DNA of 63,365 nucleotides from Acidimicrobiaceae bacterium (lineage in GTDB: Bacteria > Actinomycetota > Acidimicrobiia > Acidimicrobiales > MedAcidi-G1). The position numbers and the translations under genes are program-made. Positions 44,184 through 53,875 of this stretch are shown in pieces. The stretch spans positions 1 to 63,365 of the forward strand of contig PBYV01000038.1 in assembly GCA_002729765.1 (NCBI GenBank), given 5' to 3'. The notes beneath the pieces were generated by a model, which did not search any database, was not told the DNA's origin, and saw only the letters and a list, made by a program, of their open reading frames with translations. The stretch's first letter is position 1; each line of letters begins with the position of its first letter.

Positions 44184-45182
44184 ATGAATCAAGACTATGA
44201 CCTGCATTTAGAAGAGGCAAAAGGAAAGATTGAAGAGTCTTCCGATTTAGAAGCCTTGAAGAAACTAGAAATAGATCTGCTGGGTAAACAGTCATTAACT
44301 GCCCAAGCAAAAGGATCTTTAGGTGGATTAGAGCCTGAAGAGCGTCGAGAATTGGGACTTGTCCTGAACGAGACTCGCTCAAAACTTGAGGAAATGCTTG
44401 CAACACGAAGAAGGAAGCTTGAGTCGGAAGTGAAGGGAGAGCAGTTAGAGAATGAGAGATTGGACCTGACCGAGTTTGATCGAGGTCATCGACTAGGCCA
44501 TCGACATGTGGTTACTCAAACATGGGAAAGATTGGAAGATCTTTTTATCGGCATGGGGTATACGGTCTCGGAGGGGCCAGAAATAGAAGATGAATGGCAT
44601 AATTTCGGTGCTTTGAATTTCCCTCTTGGTCACCCTGCTCGAGACATGTACGACACTCTTTATGTCGAGTATGGAGACCCTATGAGCACCCTTTTAAGAA
44701 CGCATACCTCGCCAGTTCAGATCAGGGTAATGGAGGAAGAGGATCCGCCAATTTATTCAATCATGCCAGGAAGAGTTTTTAGAAGTGATACAGCAGATTC
44801 AACTCATATGCCTGTTTTTCATCAAATCGAAGCATTGGTAGTGGATAAAGGTATTACCTTCGGCGATTTAGCGGGAACCATAGAGGCTTTCACCACTGCG
44901 TATTTTGGAAAAGATTTCGAATCGAGACTTCGACCATCTTATTTTCCTTTCACGGAACCTTCTGCAGAATTTGATATACGACACCCAGGTGGCAAATGGT
45001 TGGAGTTGGGCGGTTGTGGGATGGTTCATCCGGAGGTTTTAAAAGCTGGAGGCTTAGATCCTGAAGAGTGGCAAGGATTCGCATTTGGATTCGGCCTTGA
45101 CCGCTTAGCTCTGATGCGTCATGAAATTGATGATTTGCGTGAGTTGTTTCGTAACGACTACCGATTTTTGGCGCAATTCTGA
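44184..45182 (+). CDS. pheS: Phenylalanine-tRNA ligase alpha subunit
   Basis: PheS is the catalytic chain of the alpha2beta2 enzyme. The 332 residues begin with a coiled-coil arm that binds tRNA (about 1-90) and continue with the class II core: HVVTQTWERLEDLFIGMGY, THTSPVQIRVM (motif 2 region), GRVFRSDTADSTHMPVFHQ, and motif 3 GFAFGFGLDRLALMR. I chose ATG 44184; an in-frame TTG lies two codons earlier. A TTCGA/TCGAA inverted repeat (44142-44160) lies in the 88-nt upstream gap, role unknown. pheT begins 46 nt after the stop. Confidence 0.95.
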   Translation: MNQDYDLHLEEAKGKIEESSDLEALKKLEIDLLGKQSLTAQAKGSLGGLEPEERRELGLVLNETRSKLEEMLATRRRKLESEVKGEQLENERLDLTEFDRGHRLGHRHVVTQTWERLEDLFIGMGYTVSEGPEIEDEWHNFGALNFPLGHPARDMYDTLYVEYGDPMSTLLRTHTSPVQIRVMEEEDPPIYSIMPGRVFRSDTADSTHMPVFHQIEALVVDKGITFGDLAGTIEAFTTAYFGKDFESRLRPSYFPFTEPSAEFDIRHPGGKWLELGGCGMVHPEVLKAGGLDPEEWQGFAFGFGLDRLALMRHEIDDLRELFRNDYRFLAQF

Positions 45183-45228
45183 TGCAGATTTTACAGATTT
45201 GTTCAGAACTCGAAAAGGTTGTGGGATT

Positions 45229-47580
45229 ATGAAAGTTTTACTCTCCTGGCTGAAAGAGTTTGCTCCTATTGGGGGAGAGCCAGATGCAATAGGTGAACAG
45301 TTGAGTGAGTTAGGTTTGGCAGTTGAGGAAATAACTCGAACAGGGGAAAATCTCGAGGGTGTCGTGGTGGCAAAAGTTTTGGACTTGAGACCTCATCCTG
45401 ATGCAGACCGTATCCAAATTGTCGAAGTTGACAGTGGTGACGGTCAACCATTACAGATTTGCTGTGGGGCATTTAATATGTCTCCTGGTGATTTCGTTCC
45501 ACTTGCAACCATAGGAACAACAATGCCTAATGGGATGGAAATAAGTCGTCGGAAATTACGCGGTGAGTGGTCAAATGGGATGCTTTGTTCAGGAGCTGAA
45601 ATAGATCTAGGTGAAGATCATGATGGAATTCTGATCCTAGGGAATGAAAGTGAACAGGGAACTCCTTTAGCTGATTCATTGGGGATTGAATCTGATGTTC
45701 TTTATGACCTTGAAGTAAACCCGAACCGACCAGATGCCATGTCTGTAGCTGGTGTTGCACGTGATTTAGCTGCTTATCAAAAAATACCTTTCAGTATTCC
45801 AGTACCTGAAGTTTCTGAAAAAGGGAAAGATATTTCTGAGATTCTGAAAACTGAGATCGTTTCCCCAGATCTTTGCGGCCGCTTTGTGGCAAGGGTAATT
45901 GACGGAATTTCAATCCAGGATTCTCCTCAGTGGTTGAAAAATAGAATTACTGCATTAGGAATGAGGCCAGTTAACAACGTTGTGGATGTATCTAACTATG
46001 TGATGTTGGAATTGGGTCAACCAAGTCACACTTTTGATTTGGTTTCTGTTGCGAATTCAGAATTTCGAGTCAGGTGGGCTTCAGATGGGGAGGAAATTGT
46101 AACTCTTGATGGAGTAGTAAGAAATCTGACGACACAGGACGGTGTGGTGACTGATGGCTCAAATTCTCCGATTGGGATTGCGGGTGTAATGGGTGGTGTT
46201 TCAACAGAAATAAGTGAAGGTACTTCAACGGTGGCTTTGGAAATGGCCTGGTGGAATCCATCAGCAATAGCAAAAACGTCGAGAAGACTTGGATTGAGGA
46301 GCGAAGCTTCAGCGCGTTTTGAAAGAGGAACTGATCCAGAAATAATTGAAACTGCCATGCTGAGATTTTGCGAATTGTTGGGACCTGAGGCGCTTATGTC
46401 TCCAGGGATAATTGATGAGAAAGGTGATTTGCCCGCAAGGGAGAAAATCAAAGTTCGTGTTTCTAGGGTTAATAGCATTCTTGGAACGGACCTTAACCAG
46501 AAGGACATTCTTCAGATACTTGATCCCATAGGTTTTGAAGCTGAATCTGTTGATCATGATATTGATGTAATGGTTCCAAGCTTTCGACCAGACACTTCAT
46601 TAGAGATAGATGTGATTGAAGAGATTGCAAGAATTTATGGTTACGAAAGGATTGTAAAGACAGTTCCAAAGTCTAAAACCTTTGGTTCGCTCACAGGTAA
46701 ACAAAATGACCGCCGTTTAATTAGAACAACGATGATGGGTTTAGGTTTAGATGAAGCAATGCCCGTACCCTTTCTTGCGCCAGGTGAACTGGAAAATGCA
46801 GGACTCGAATCTGATGGAATAAAAGTTGCAAATCCTTTAGTTGCAGAGGAGTCAGTAATGCGCTCTTCTCTGCGACCTGGCCTATTAAAAACTTTGGCTT
46901 ACAACGAGTCGCATAGACTCACTGGGTTAAGACTCTTTGAACTTGGCCACATCTATAGGCAGCCTGATAAACCTCAACCGTTACCAGATGAGAGAGAGCA
47001 GCTTGTAGCTGTTCTTGCTGGAAATGAAGCTGGAGAAATTGTTAAGATCTGGTCAGCGTTGGCTGATGCGTTGGCTTTTGATGAGTACGAACTAATAAGT
47101 GACTCGCCACCTGGCTTTCATGCAACTAGAACATCCCGAATTGAAATTCAGGGTAGAACGATTGGTTTCTTAGGGGAAATTGATCCATCGGTTCTTTCTT
47201 TATTCGAGGTTAGTGAGAGGGTTGCATGTCTTGAGGTTGATATTGATGACCTTTTGTCAATATCTCACGGACACCGCTCATATGTGCCTTTTAGTCGCTA
47301 TCCATCATCGGACATCGACTTAGCATTTGAAGTTGATGAAGGCATCTCGTCGAATGAAGTAAAAAAATGTTTACAAGAACAAGCTGGAGTGCTACTTGTA
47401 GACATCTACCTGTTTGATATTTTCAGAGGTGAACCTGTTTCAGAAGGTCGAAGAAGTCTCGCGTTCAAATTGCGACTTCAAGCTGAAGACAGGACTCTTA
47501 CAGACGCAGAGGTAGCGAAAGTCCACGGAGAATGCATCGAGTCGGTTGAGAAAAAGTTTTCTGCAAAACTTCGGAGTTGA
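45229..47580 (+). CDS. pheT: Phenylalanine-tRNA ligase beta subunit
   Basis: PheT forms the structural half of the enzyme and edits Tyr-tRNA-Phe. The 783 residues show the standard series: KVLLSWLKEFAPI, an EMAP-like tRNA-binding domain (VVAKVLDLRPHPDADRI), the B3/B4 editing domain, the class II-like core (EIARIYGYERI), and the C-terminal ferredoxin-like anticodon domain with RYPSSDIDLAFEVD and LTDAEV. The reading frame is open further upstream into pheS, but ATG 45229 gives the family N-terminus exactly. Ribosome site is weak. Confidence 0.96.
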   Translation: MKVLLSWLKEFAPIGGEPDAIGEQLSELGLAVEEITRTGENLEGVVVAKVLDLRPHPDADRIQIVEVDSGDGQPLQICCGAFNMSPGDFVPLATIGTTMPNGMEISRRKLRGEWSNGMLCSGAEIDLGEDHDGILILGNESEQGTPLADSLGIESDVLYDLEVNPNRPDAMSVAGVARDLAAYQKIPFSIPVPEVSEKGKDISEILKTEIVSPDLCGRFVARVIDGISIQDSPQWLKNRITALGMRPVNNVVDVSNYVMLELGQPSHTFDLVSVANSEFRVRWASDGEEIVTLDGVVRNLTTQDGVVTDGSNSPIGIAGVMGGVSTEISEGTSTVALEMAWWNPSAIAKTSRRLGLRSEASARFERGTDPEIIETAMLRFCELLGPEALMSPGIIDEKGDLPAREKIKVRVSRVNSILGTDLNQKDILQILDPIGFEAESVDHDIDVMVPSFRPDTSLEIDVIEEIARIYGYERIVKTVPKSKTFGSLTGKQNDRRLIRTTMMGLGLDEAMPVPFLAPGELENAGLESDGIKVANPLVAEESVMRSSLRPGLLKTLAYNESHRLTGLRLFELGHIYRQPDKPQPLPDEREQLVAVLAGNEAGEIVKIWSALADALAFDEYELISDSPPGFHATRTSRIEIQGRTIGFLGEIDPSVLSLFEVSERVACLEVDIDDLLSISHGHRSYVPFSRYPSSDIDLAFEVDEGISSNEVKKCLQEQAGVLLVDIYLFDIFRGEPVSEGRRSLAFKLRLQAEDRTLTDAEVAKVHGECIESVEKKFSAKLRS

Positions 47581-47620
47581 ACTGCTTCCAGGAATGAACA
47601 ATATTTGAAAGGATCTGATT

Positions 47621-48601
47621 ATGAAAGCATGGCAAATACACGAGTTGGGAGAACCAAAGGAAACTTTGAAACTCCAAGAGATGGAAACTCCAGAACCCAT
47701 GGCTGGTCAATTGTTAGTAGAAGTGGATGCGGTGGGTCTGGCTTTCCCGGATGTGCTCCAATGTCGAGGGGAGTATCAAGTTAAACCACCTCTGCCCTTC
47801 ACACCAGGAGGTGAAACAGCAGGCAGAGTAATAGCTGTAGGTGAAGGAGTGGAAGGTTTCAGTGTAGGTCAGAAGATCATTTCGCTAGGAGGGGGTTTGT
47901 CTGAGCAGGCTTTAGTGCATGCACACATGTCTTTTGTCGTGCCTGACTCGGTGGATCAAGTTAAGGCTGCGGCTTTACCAATGAATTATGGAACAACTTG
48001 GTTTGCTTTACATGACCGTGCCCTTATACAGAGTGGAGAAACACTCTTAGTGACCGGAGCTTCGGGAGGGACTGGTTCCGCAGCAATACAGTTGGGATTG
48101 GCAGCTGGAGCAAGAGTCATAGCAGTGGCAGGTGGCCAGGAGAAAGTAAATGCATGCATAGAGCTTGGTGCAGATGTCGTAATCGACCACAAAGAAGAAG
48201 AAGATCTTGTTGAAAAAGTAAGGGAAGTTACAAACAATCAAGGTGTCGATGTAGCGTATGACCCAGTCGGCGGAGATATGTTCCAAAAAGTAAGAAGATG
48301 CATGGCATGGGATGGACGATTATTGGTCATTGGTTTTGTAGCTGGGATACCAGAGTTGGCGACTAATCATGTATTACTTAAAAATTATTCAGTGGTGGGA
48401 GTACATTGGGGAGCTTCGTTAGGAAGAGATCCCAGCTCCTTTAAACGGCAAATGGCATCAGTGGTAGAGTTGAGTGAGGAAGGCAAAGTGGACCCGTTGT
48501 TGCATCCGACTTATGCTTTTGACTCTTCAAATCAGGCCCTGCAGGACATTGCTGATCGTAAAGTGGTAGGGAAAGTGGTAGTAGATCTAAATAAAACCTA
48601 G
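47621..48601 (+). CDS. Zinc-free quinone oxidoreductase (MDR superfamily)
   Basis: This NADPH-dependent medium-chain reductase has 326 residues, with a GroES-like N-terminal domain (LPFTPGGETAGRVIAVGEGV) and a Rossmann domain with VTGASGGTGSAAIQLGLAAGARVIAV, written here in parts as GASGGTGSAAIQ, and VAYDPVGGDMF. The catalytic and structural zinc cysteines of alcohol dehydrogenases are absent, which places it with quinone oxidoreductases or enoyl reductases. AAAGGAT upstream is a fair ribosome site. It is unrelated in function to pheT and the arg operon on either side and lies directly before the ArgR operator. Confidence 0.9.
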   Translation: MKAWQIHELGEPKETLKLQEMETPEPMAGQLLVEVDAVGLAFPDVLQCRGEYQVKPPLPFTPGGETAGRVIAVGEGVEGFSVGQKIISLGGGLSEQALVHAHMSFVVPDSVDQVKAAALPMNYGTTWFALHDRALIQSGETLLVTGASGGTGSAAIQLGLAAGARVIAVAGGQEKVNACIELGADVVIDHKEEEDLVEKVREVTNNQGVDVAYDPVGGDMFQKVRRCMAWDGRLLVIGFVAGIPELATNHVLLKNYSVVGVHWGASLGRDPSSFKRQMASVVELSEEGKVDPLLHPTYAFDSSNQALQDIADRKVVGKVVVDLNKT

Positions 48602-48606
48602 AAATA

Positions 48607-48641
48607 TTGTATTTTTATACATGAAACTGTATGATGATACT
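48607..48641 (+). promoter_or_regulatory. ArgR-controlled promoter with two ARG boxes
   Basis: Box 1 is the perfect palindrome TGTATTTTTATACA (48608-48621), an ideal ARG box of the form TGNAT-W4-ATNCA. Box 2 is TGTATGATGATACT (48628-48641), one base off symmetry. Their centres are 20 bp apart, two helical turns, as ArgR hexamers prefer. A promoter TTGTAT (48607-48612), 17 bp, TATGAT (48630-48635) overlaps both, with box 1 on the -35 and box 2 on the -10. The expected start of transcription is at the argC ATG (48642). Confidence 0.85.
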
Positions 48642-49688
48642 ATGATTTCAGTAGGTATTATTGGGGCTTCGGGTTATACCGGTGCCGAATTATTAAGAAT
48701 TTGTTCAAGGCACCCTAGCTTTGAAGTTAAAACCGCTGTCGCATCGACTTATGCAGGAACAGCTATATCTGATGTTCATGCACATCTTTCACCTGAATTT
48801 CCAGAAATGCTGTTTGAGGATAAAGACTCAGCACCATTAAGTGAATGTGAAATTATTTTTACTGGGTTACCTCATGGAGCCTCACAAAAAGTAATTCCAG
48901 AATTTCTTGAGACAGCAAAACTGATTGTCGATTTGGGAGCTGATTTTAGACTCAAAAACGCCGAAACGTATAAGCAATGGTATGAAGAAGATCACATCGC
49001 TCCTGAACTTCTTGATTCCGCGTCCTATGGGCTACCAGAACTTTTTAGAGATGGGCTAGAAAATAGTTCTTTAGTAGCTGCGCCTGGTTGTTACCCCACA
49101 GCTGCATCTCTAGCTTTGGCTCCCTTTATAAGGGCAGGAGTAATTGAATCTGATGAAATTATTGTTGACGCAGCAAGCGGCGCTTCGGGTGCAGGTAAAA
49201 ATCCTCAACCAAATAGTTTATTTTGTACTATTGATGAGAATTTCGCAGCTTATGGTTTGCTTTCACACCGTCATACTCCCGAAATTGAACAGACACTTAG
49301 CACTGGTTCAAACGGGAGTTCGATAGCTAATGCATCAGTTTTGTTTACACCACATTTAGCCCCAATGAATCGCGGAATTCTTGCCACTTGCTATGGCAGA
49401 GTCAAGGGTGAACTTGACACGGATGCCGCTCTCCAAATTTTGAACGAAGCCTACTCTGGTATGCCTTTTATTGTGGTTAGCGAAAAATCGCCAACAACAA
49501 AATCAACTTTTGGATCAAATGCCGCTCATCTCACAGTAAGAGTAGATCCAAGAACAGGACTGTTAGTTTCATTTTGTGCAATAGACAATCTGGGTAAGGG
49601 TGCTTCTGGTCAGGCGGTTCAATGCGCAAATATAGTTTTAGGGCTTGATGAGTCTGATGGTCTAAGTGCAATTGGAATAAGCCCATGA
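48642..49688 (+). CDS. argC: N-acetyl-gamma-glutamyl-phosphate reductase
   Basis: ArgC reduces N-acetylglutamyl phosphate to the semialdehyde in arginine synthesis. The 348-residue product opens with SVGIIGASGYTGAELLRI (NADP-binding), has the catalytic Cys in APGCYPTAASLAL (C150), and ends with LVSFCAIDNLGKGASGQAVQ. I chose ATG 48642 because it gives the family N-terminus and coincides with the predicted transcription start, so the mRNA would be leaderless. An in-frame ATG at 48621 lies inside ARG box 1, upstream of the -10, so it would be absent from that mRNA. Confidence 0.94.
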   Translation: MISVGIIGASGYTGAELLRICSRHPSFEVKTAVASTYAGTAISDVHAHLSPEFPEMLFEDKDSAPLSECEIIFTGLPHGASQKVIPEFLETAKLIVDLGADFRLKNAETYKQWYEEDHIAPELLDSASYGLPELFRDGLENSSLVAAPGCYPTAASLALAPFIRAGVIESDEIIVDAASGASGAGKNPQPNSLFCTIDENFAAYGLLSHRHTPEIEQTLSTGSNGSSIANASVLFTPHLAPMNRGILATCYGRVKGELDTDAALQILNEAYSGMPFIVVSEKSPTTKSTFGSNAAHLTVRVDPRTGLLVSFCAIDNLGKGASGQAVQCANIVLGLDESDGLSAIGISP

Positions 49689-50848
49689 CAATCACAGATG
49701 TTGAAGGTTTTCTAGCTAGTGGCGTAGCCAGCGGAATTAAAAATAATAAAGAACTTGATCTAGCGTTAGTTACGACCGAAGATCAACAACCGGTGCCGGC
49801 TGCGGCTGTTTTTACTTCAAATAAAATGACAGCAGCACCGGTCTTAGTATCTCGTAAACATCTGGAAGTAACCGGAGGGACTGCTTCTACTGTTGTTCTT
49901 AACAGTGGAAATGCAAATGCAGCCACAGGGGAGCAAGGTTTACTGGATGCTGAAAGGATGTGCCAGTTAACAGCACAAGGTCTTGGATGTGAATCGAGTG
50001 AAGTCCTAGTTTGTTCAACAGGATGGATTGGATATCCACTTCCGATGGAAGAGGTTACCTATGGAATAAAAAGTGCAATTGATTCTCTTAAGGATGATCA
50101 AGGGACAACAGCAGCAAAAGCAATTATGACCACAGACACGGTTCCTAAAAATACTCTTGTTAAGGCGAAAGGTTTTTCGGTTGGGGGTATATCTAAAGGA
50201 GCGGCAATGCTTCAACCGAATATGGCAACAATGCTTTCAGTACTGACAACTGATGCTGTAATCAACCCGCAGGAGGCTACAAGACTGTTGCAAAAAGCAG
50301 TTTCAGTTTCCTTTAATTGCCTAACAGTAGATGGAGCAGAATCTACTAATGACACGGTTATTCTCTTAGCAAATGGTAAGTCAGGAGTAGAAGATCCTAC
50401 CCTCCTTGGAGAGGCTCTGATTGAAGCATGTAAAGACTTAGCTGTACAAATGGCTGATGATGCTGAAGGCTCAACTAAAACGGTTTTCCTTCATGTGACT
50501 GGAGCGAAAGACGACACCGAGGCTGAATTGGCAGCTAGAAGTACAGCTAATAGCCAGTTGATCAAATGTTCTTGGTACGGGGAAGACCCTTACTGGGGTC
50601 GAATAGCGGCACAGATAGGTGCATCTGGAATCCAATTCGATCCTGAGACAATCTCAGTTTCTTATGGAGGTCAAATCGTTTATACGCAAGGAAAAGCCCA
50701 AGAAGTCGACTCTGAAGCCTTGGGAAAACACATGTCTCAGAGACGTTTAGAGCTACATGTCGATCTGGGACAGGGTAGAGGCGAATCTGATGTGGTTACA
50801 ACAGATCTAACGCATGCTTACATTGATGAAAATATGAGGACCTCGTGA
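49685..50848 (+). CDS. argJ: Glutamate N-acetyltransferase / amino-acid N-acetyltransferase
   Basis: ArgJ moves the acetyl group from N-acetylornithine to glutamate, recycling it; some members also use acetyl-CoA. The 387-residue precursor cleaves itself before a conserved Thr, here T182 in GAAMLQPNMATML, giving two chains. SNKMTAAPV, VLNSGNANAATG and WYGEDPYWGRIAAQIGASG are further family motifs. No separate argA is in the operon, so it may also supply the first acetylation. It overlaps argC by 4 nt and argB by 1 nt. Confidence 0.95.
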   Translation: MTITDVEGFLASGVASGIKNNKELDLALVTTEDQQPVPAAAVFTSNKMTAAPVLVSRKHLEVTGGTASTVVLNSGNANAATGEQGLLDAERMCQLTAQGLGCESSEVLVCSTGWIGYPLPMEEVTYGIKSAIDSLKDDQGTTAAKAIMTTDTVPKNTLVKAKGFSVGGISKGAAMLQPNMATMLSVLTTDAVINPQEATRLLQKAVSVSFNCLTVDGAESTNDTVILLANGKSGVEDPTLLGEALIEACKDLAVQMADDAEGSTKTVFLHVTGAKDDTEAELAARSTANSQLIKCSWYGEDPYWGRIAAQIGASGIQFDPETISVSYGGQIVYTQGKAQEVDSEALGKHMSQRRLELHVDLGQGRGESDVVTTDLTHAYIDENMRTS

Positions 50849-51786
50849 TGAATAACAAGAATATTAATGCCAAAGAAGAACTGGTTTTTTCACCTGAAAG
50901 AAGAGCAGGAGTTTTGGTGGAAACTCTTCCCTATATAACAAGATTTGCTGGGAGGGTTGTAGTTGTAAAATTTGGTGGCAATGCAATGGAAAGCGACGAG
51001 TTAGCTGACCAATTCGCCCAGGATATTGTTTTGATGCATTCAGTAGGCATTAAACCTGTAGTTGTTCACGGGGGTGGACCTCAAATTGGCGACTTAGTAG
51101 AGAGGTTAGGTTTAAGCACAGAATTCAAAGATGGGCAGCGAGTAACTGATAAGGAGACTCTAGAAATTGCTCAGATGGTCCTCGTTGGAAAAGTCAATAC
51201 AGACATTGTCTCGAGCATCAACGTTCATTCTCCAATAGCTGTAGGTCTCTCAGGAGGCGATTCAAAATTAATCGAAGCAACTCAAAGAGATTCATCGCTT
51301 GGTTACGTTGGTGATGTAGTAAAAATAAATCCTTCCATTGTGGATTGCCTTATGGAAGAAAATCTCATTCCCGTAATATCAACCATTGGAACAGATTCAA
51401 ACGGACAGGCTTACAACATAAATTCAGACACTGTGGCAGCTGCTTTAGCTGGTTCTCTGAAAGCTGAAAGGTTGCTCTACCTGACTGATGTAGAGGGACT
51501 ATTAGAGGATGTTTCAGACCCAGAAAGCAAGATCTCAAAGATCGGTATTTCAAGTTTGAATGACTTGATCGACAAAGGAATTGTCAAGTCTGGGATGATC
51601 CCTAAAGCACAAGCATGCATTGATGCAATAAAAGAAGGTGTGGCCTCAGCTCATATGGTTGATGGTCGGATACCTCACGTTTTACTTCTCGAATTGTTTA
51701 CAGATGCTGGAATAGGAACAATGGTTCTACCAGAAGACATGGTGGATTCATTCAAGTCTGAAACTCACGAGCAGGATCAATTATGA
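50848..51786 (+). CDS. argB: Acetylglutamate kinase
   Basis: ArgB phosphorylates N-acetylglutamate. The 312 residues contain VVVVKFGGNAMES, VVVHGGGPQIGDLVERLGL, the active-site NINSDTVAAALAGSL and LTDVEGLLEDV. The N-terminal helix ahead of the kinase fold (about residues 10-30, PERRAGVLVETLPYI) is the feature of hexameric, arginine-inhibited enzymes, so feedback control is likely. I chose ATG 50848 (TGATG junction with argJ) with GAGGA 7 nt upstream; GTG 50845 is an alternative that adds one residue. Confidence 0.95.
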   Translation: MNNKNINAKEELVFSPERRAGVLVETLPYITRFAGRVVVVKFGGNAMESDELADQFAQDIVLMHSVGIKPVVVHGGGPQIGDLVERLGLSTEFKDGQRVTDKETLEIAQMVLVGKVNTDIVSSINVHSPIAVGLSGGDSKLIEATQRDSSLGYVGDVVKINPSIVDCLMEENLIPVISTIGTDSNGQAYNINSDTVAAALAGSLKAERLLYLTDVEGLLEDVSDPESKISKIGISSLNDLIDKGIVKSGMIPKAQACIDAIKEGVASAHMVDGRIPHVLLLELFTDAGIGTMVLPEDMVDSFKSETHEQDQL

Positions 51787-52976
51787 ACTGGTCTGAATTG
51801 TTAATGCCAAATTATGGCACACCGTCGGTGACATTTGTTAAAGGTTCAGGTACGGAACTCTTCGATAAAGATGGGAAAAGGTATTTAGATTTCTTATGTG
51901 GAATAGCGGTAACTGGCTTAGGGCACAGCCACCCAAGAATAGCTGACGCCATATCAGAACAAGCAAACACACTCTTACATGTTTCAAACCTTTTTATTAC
52001 AGAACCACAACTTGAAGTTGCGGCAACTTTAGACAGACTTATAAATACAGGGAAAGACCAACCAGGAAAAATTCTATTTCAAAATTCTGGAGCTGAAGCT
52101 AATGAAGCTGCCATGAAACTAGCTCGAAAATATCAAGGCATAGGAAAACATGGAGTGGTTTCTGCTTATAAGTCTTTTCACGGCAGAACTATGGCAACTT
52201 TGGCTGCGACTGGTCAACCTGAGAAACATGAACCATTTATGCCTTTGCCCGAGGGATTCCGATACGCCGAATGGAACGATTTAGGTTCTTTTGAAGAGGC
52301 TATCGACCAAACAACTGGCGCAATATTAGTTGAACCAATTCAAGGTGAAGGTGGAGTTAACAATGCAGGAAAAGACTTCTTGCAAGGACTTCGAAAGCTT
52401 TGTGATGAGAAGGGGTTACTACTGATAATGGATGAGATTCAAACCGGTCTTGGAAGGACGGGAGAGTGGTTCGGTTTTCACCATGCAGATATCAAACCTG
52501 ACATTGTAACAATGGCTAAAGGAATGGCTAATGGTGTTCCTATCGGAGCCGTTTGGGCAAAATCAGAAATAGCAGACGCTTTTCAACCCGGCGATCATGG
52601 TTCCACTTTCGCTGGACAACCGCTAGCAACCTCTGCTGCAAGAGAAACTCTCAGGGTTCTCGAGGAAATTCAAGCACCTAAATTAGCTAAAGAAAAAGGC
52701 GAAGAGATGGTTGCAGCAATTTCCGATATCGATGGAGTTGACTCGGTTAGAGGTTTAGGGCTTCTGTTAGGAGTGGAAATCGAAAAAGAAAGACTGGTGC
52801 AGGGCGATGCACGAGACTTGACGCAGGCTTGTTTAAAAGAGGGACTAGTCGTAAATGGAGTCACACCTACTGCTCTTCGATTGGCGCCACCTTTGACAAT
52901 TTCTTCAGAAGAAATAATTGAAGGGGCAGAGATTCTTGAAAAGGTTCTAAAAACACGGAAGGGAAAAGCATCATGA
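51783..52976 (+). CDS. argD: Acetylornithine aminotransferase
   Basis: This PLP enzyme converts N-acetylglutamate semialdehyde to N-acetylornithine. The 397 residues show [49 protein letters not shown], the Asp in [18 protein letters not shown] and the PLP Lys in [17 protein letters not shown]. Length is typical. CAGGA lies a few bases before the ATG, which overlaps argB by 4 nt; the stop overlaps argF by 4 nt. Confidence 0.95.
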   Translation: MNWSELLMPNYGTPSVTFVKGSGTELFDKDGKRYLDFLCGIAVTGLGHSHPRIADAISEQANTLLHVSNLFITEPQLEVAATLDRLINTGKDQPGKILFQNSGAEANEAAMKLARKYQGIGKHGVVSAYKSFHGRTMATLAATGQPEKHEPFMPLPEGFRYAEWNDLGSFEEAIDQTTGAILVEPIQGEGGVNNAGKDFLQGLRKLCDEKGLLLIMDEIQTGLGRTGEWFGFHHADIKPDIVTMAKGMANGVPIGAVWAKSEIADAFQPGDHGSTFAGQPLATSAARETLRVLEEIQAPKLAKEKGEEMVAAISDIDGVDSVRGLGLLLGVEIEKERLVQGDARDLTQACLKEGLVVNGVTPTALRLAPPLTISSEEIIEGAEILEKVLKTRKGKAS

Positions 52977-53875
52977 GAAGTTTTTTAGAAGTTGACGACC
53001 TTACCGTAGAAGAACTTCACAGAGTTCTTGATCTTTGCCTTGATTCTAATCCTCCTCAGGTTTTAGAAGGTGAAGGTGTCGCTTTGGTATTTGAAAAACC
53101 TTCGAACCGCACACGTAATTCGATGGAAATGGCCGTTTTCCAACTAGGAGGACACCCGGTCTACATCCGCGGCGAAGAACTAGGTTTTGACAAAAGAGAA
53201 TCCGTAGAAGATGCAGTTTCAACTCTTTCTGGTTACTACAAATGCATTGCAGCGAGAGTTTTTGATCACAAGACACTCGAGAGAATGGCCAAAGTGGAAC
53301 TTTGCCCAATTGTAAATCTTCTCTCTGACACAGGTCATCCCATGCAAGCACTAGCCGACGTCATAACACTAGTTAAAGAGTACGGGGACATTAATGGTAA
53401 GAGTTTAGCTTTTATAGGTGATGGCAATAATGTGTTTCGTTCTTTAGCAATGGCAGCTGGCATGTTAGGCGCCGAAATTCGTTTCGCTGGACCAAGTGAT
53501 TATTGCTTGAGTGAAATAGATAAGGACAGGCTGGCTGCAGTTGATGTAATAGTTAATGAATTTGATTTCGCACAAGATGCGGCTGACGGTGCAAATATTG
53601 TTTATACAGATGTATGGACCTCAATGGGTCAAGAATCCGAGATGGAAGAAAGAAAAAAAGCTTTCGAAGCATTTACGGTGGATAGCAATTTAATGGGAGT
53701 TACATCATCAGATGCTGTTTTCCTACACTGTCTTCCTGCTCACAGAGGTGAAGAAGTAACAGCGGAAGTGATAGATGGACCAAAGAGTCGTGTATGGAGT
53801 CAATCGGAAAACAGAATGCATGCAGCCCGAGGACTGCTTGCATGGCTTCTAGCTGAAGGTCAAGAAAATGAGTAA
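52973..53875 (+). CDS. argF: Ornithine carbamoyltransferase
   Basis: ArgF makes citrulline from ornithine and carbamoyl phosphate supplied by carAB (23521-27917). The 300 residues have [27 protein letters not shown], and the C-terminal [11 protein letters not shown]. The carbamoyl-phosphate loop, usually STRTR, reads [12 protein letters not shown], with Asn for the Thr and no Phe after; both Arg are kept. This variant is unusual but the remaining motifs and operon context make the assignment firm. It overlaps argD by 4 nt and argR by 8 nt. Confidence 0.93.
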   Translation: MRSFLEVDDLTVEELHRVLDLCLDSNPPQVLEGEGVALVFEKPSNRTRNSMEMAVFQLGGHPVYIRGEELGFDKRESVEDAVSTLSGYYKCIAARVFDHKTLERMAKVELCPIVNLLSDTGHPMQALADVITLVKEYGDINGKSLAFIGDGNNVFRSLAMAAGMLGAEIRFAGPSDYCLSEIDKDRLAAVDVIVNEFDFAQDAADGANIVYTDVWTSMGQESEMEERKKAFEAFTVDSNLMGVTSSDAVFLHCLPAHRGEEVTAEVIDGPKSRVWSQSENRMHAARGLLAWLLAEGQENE

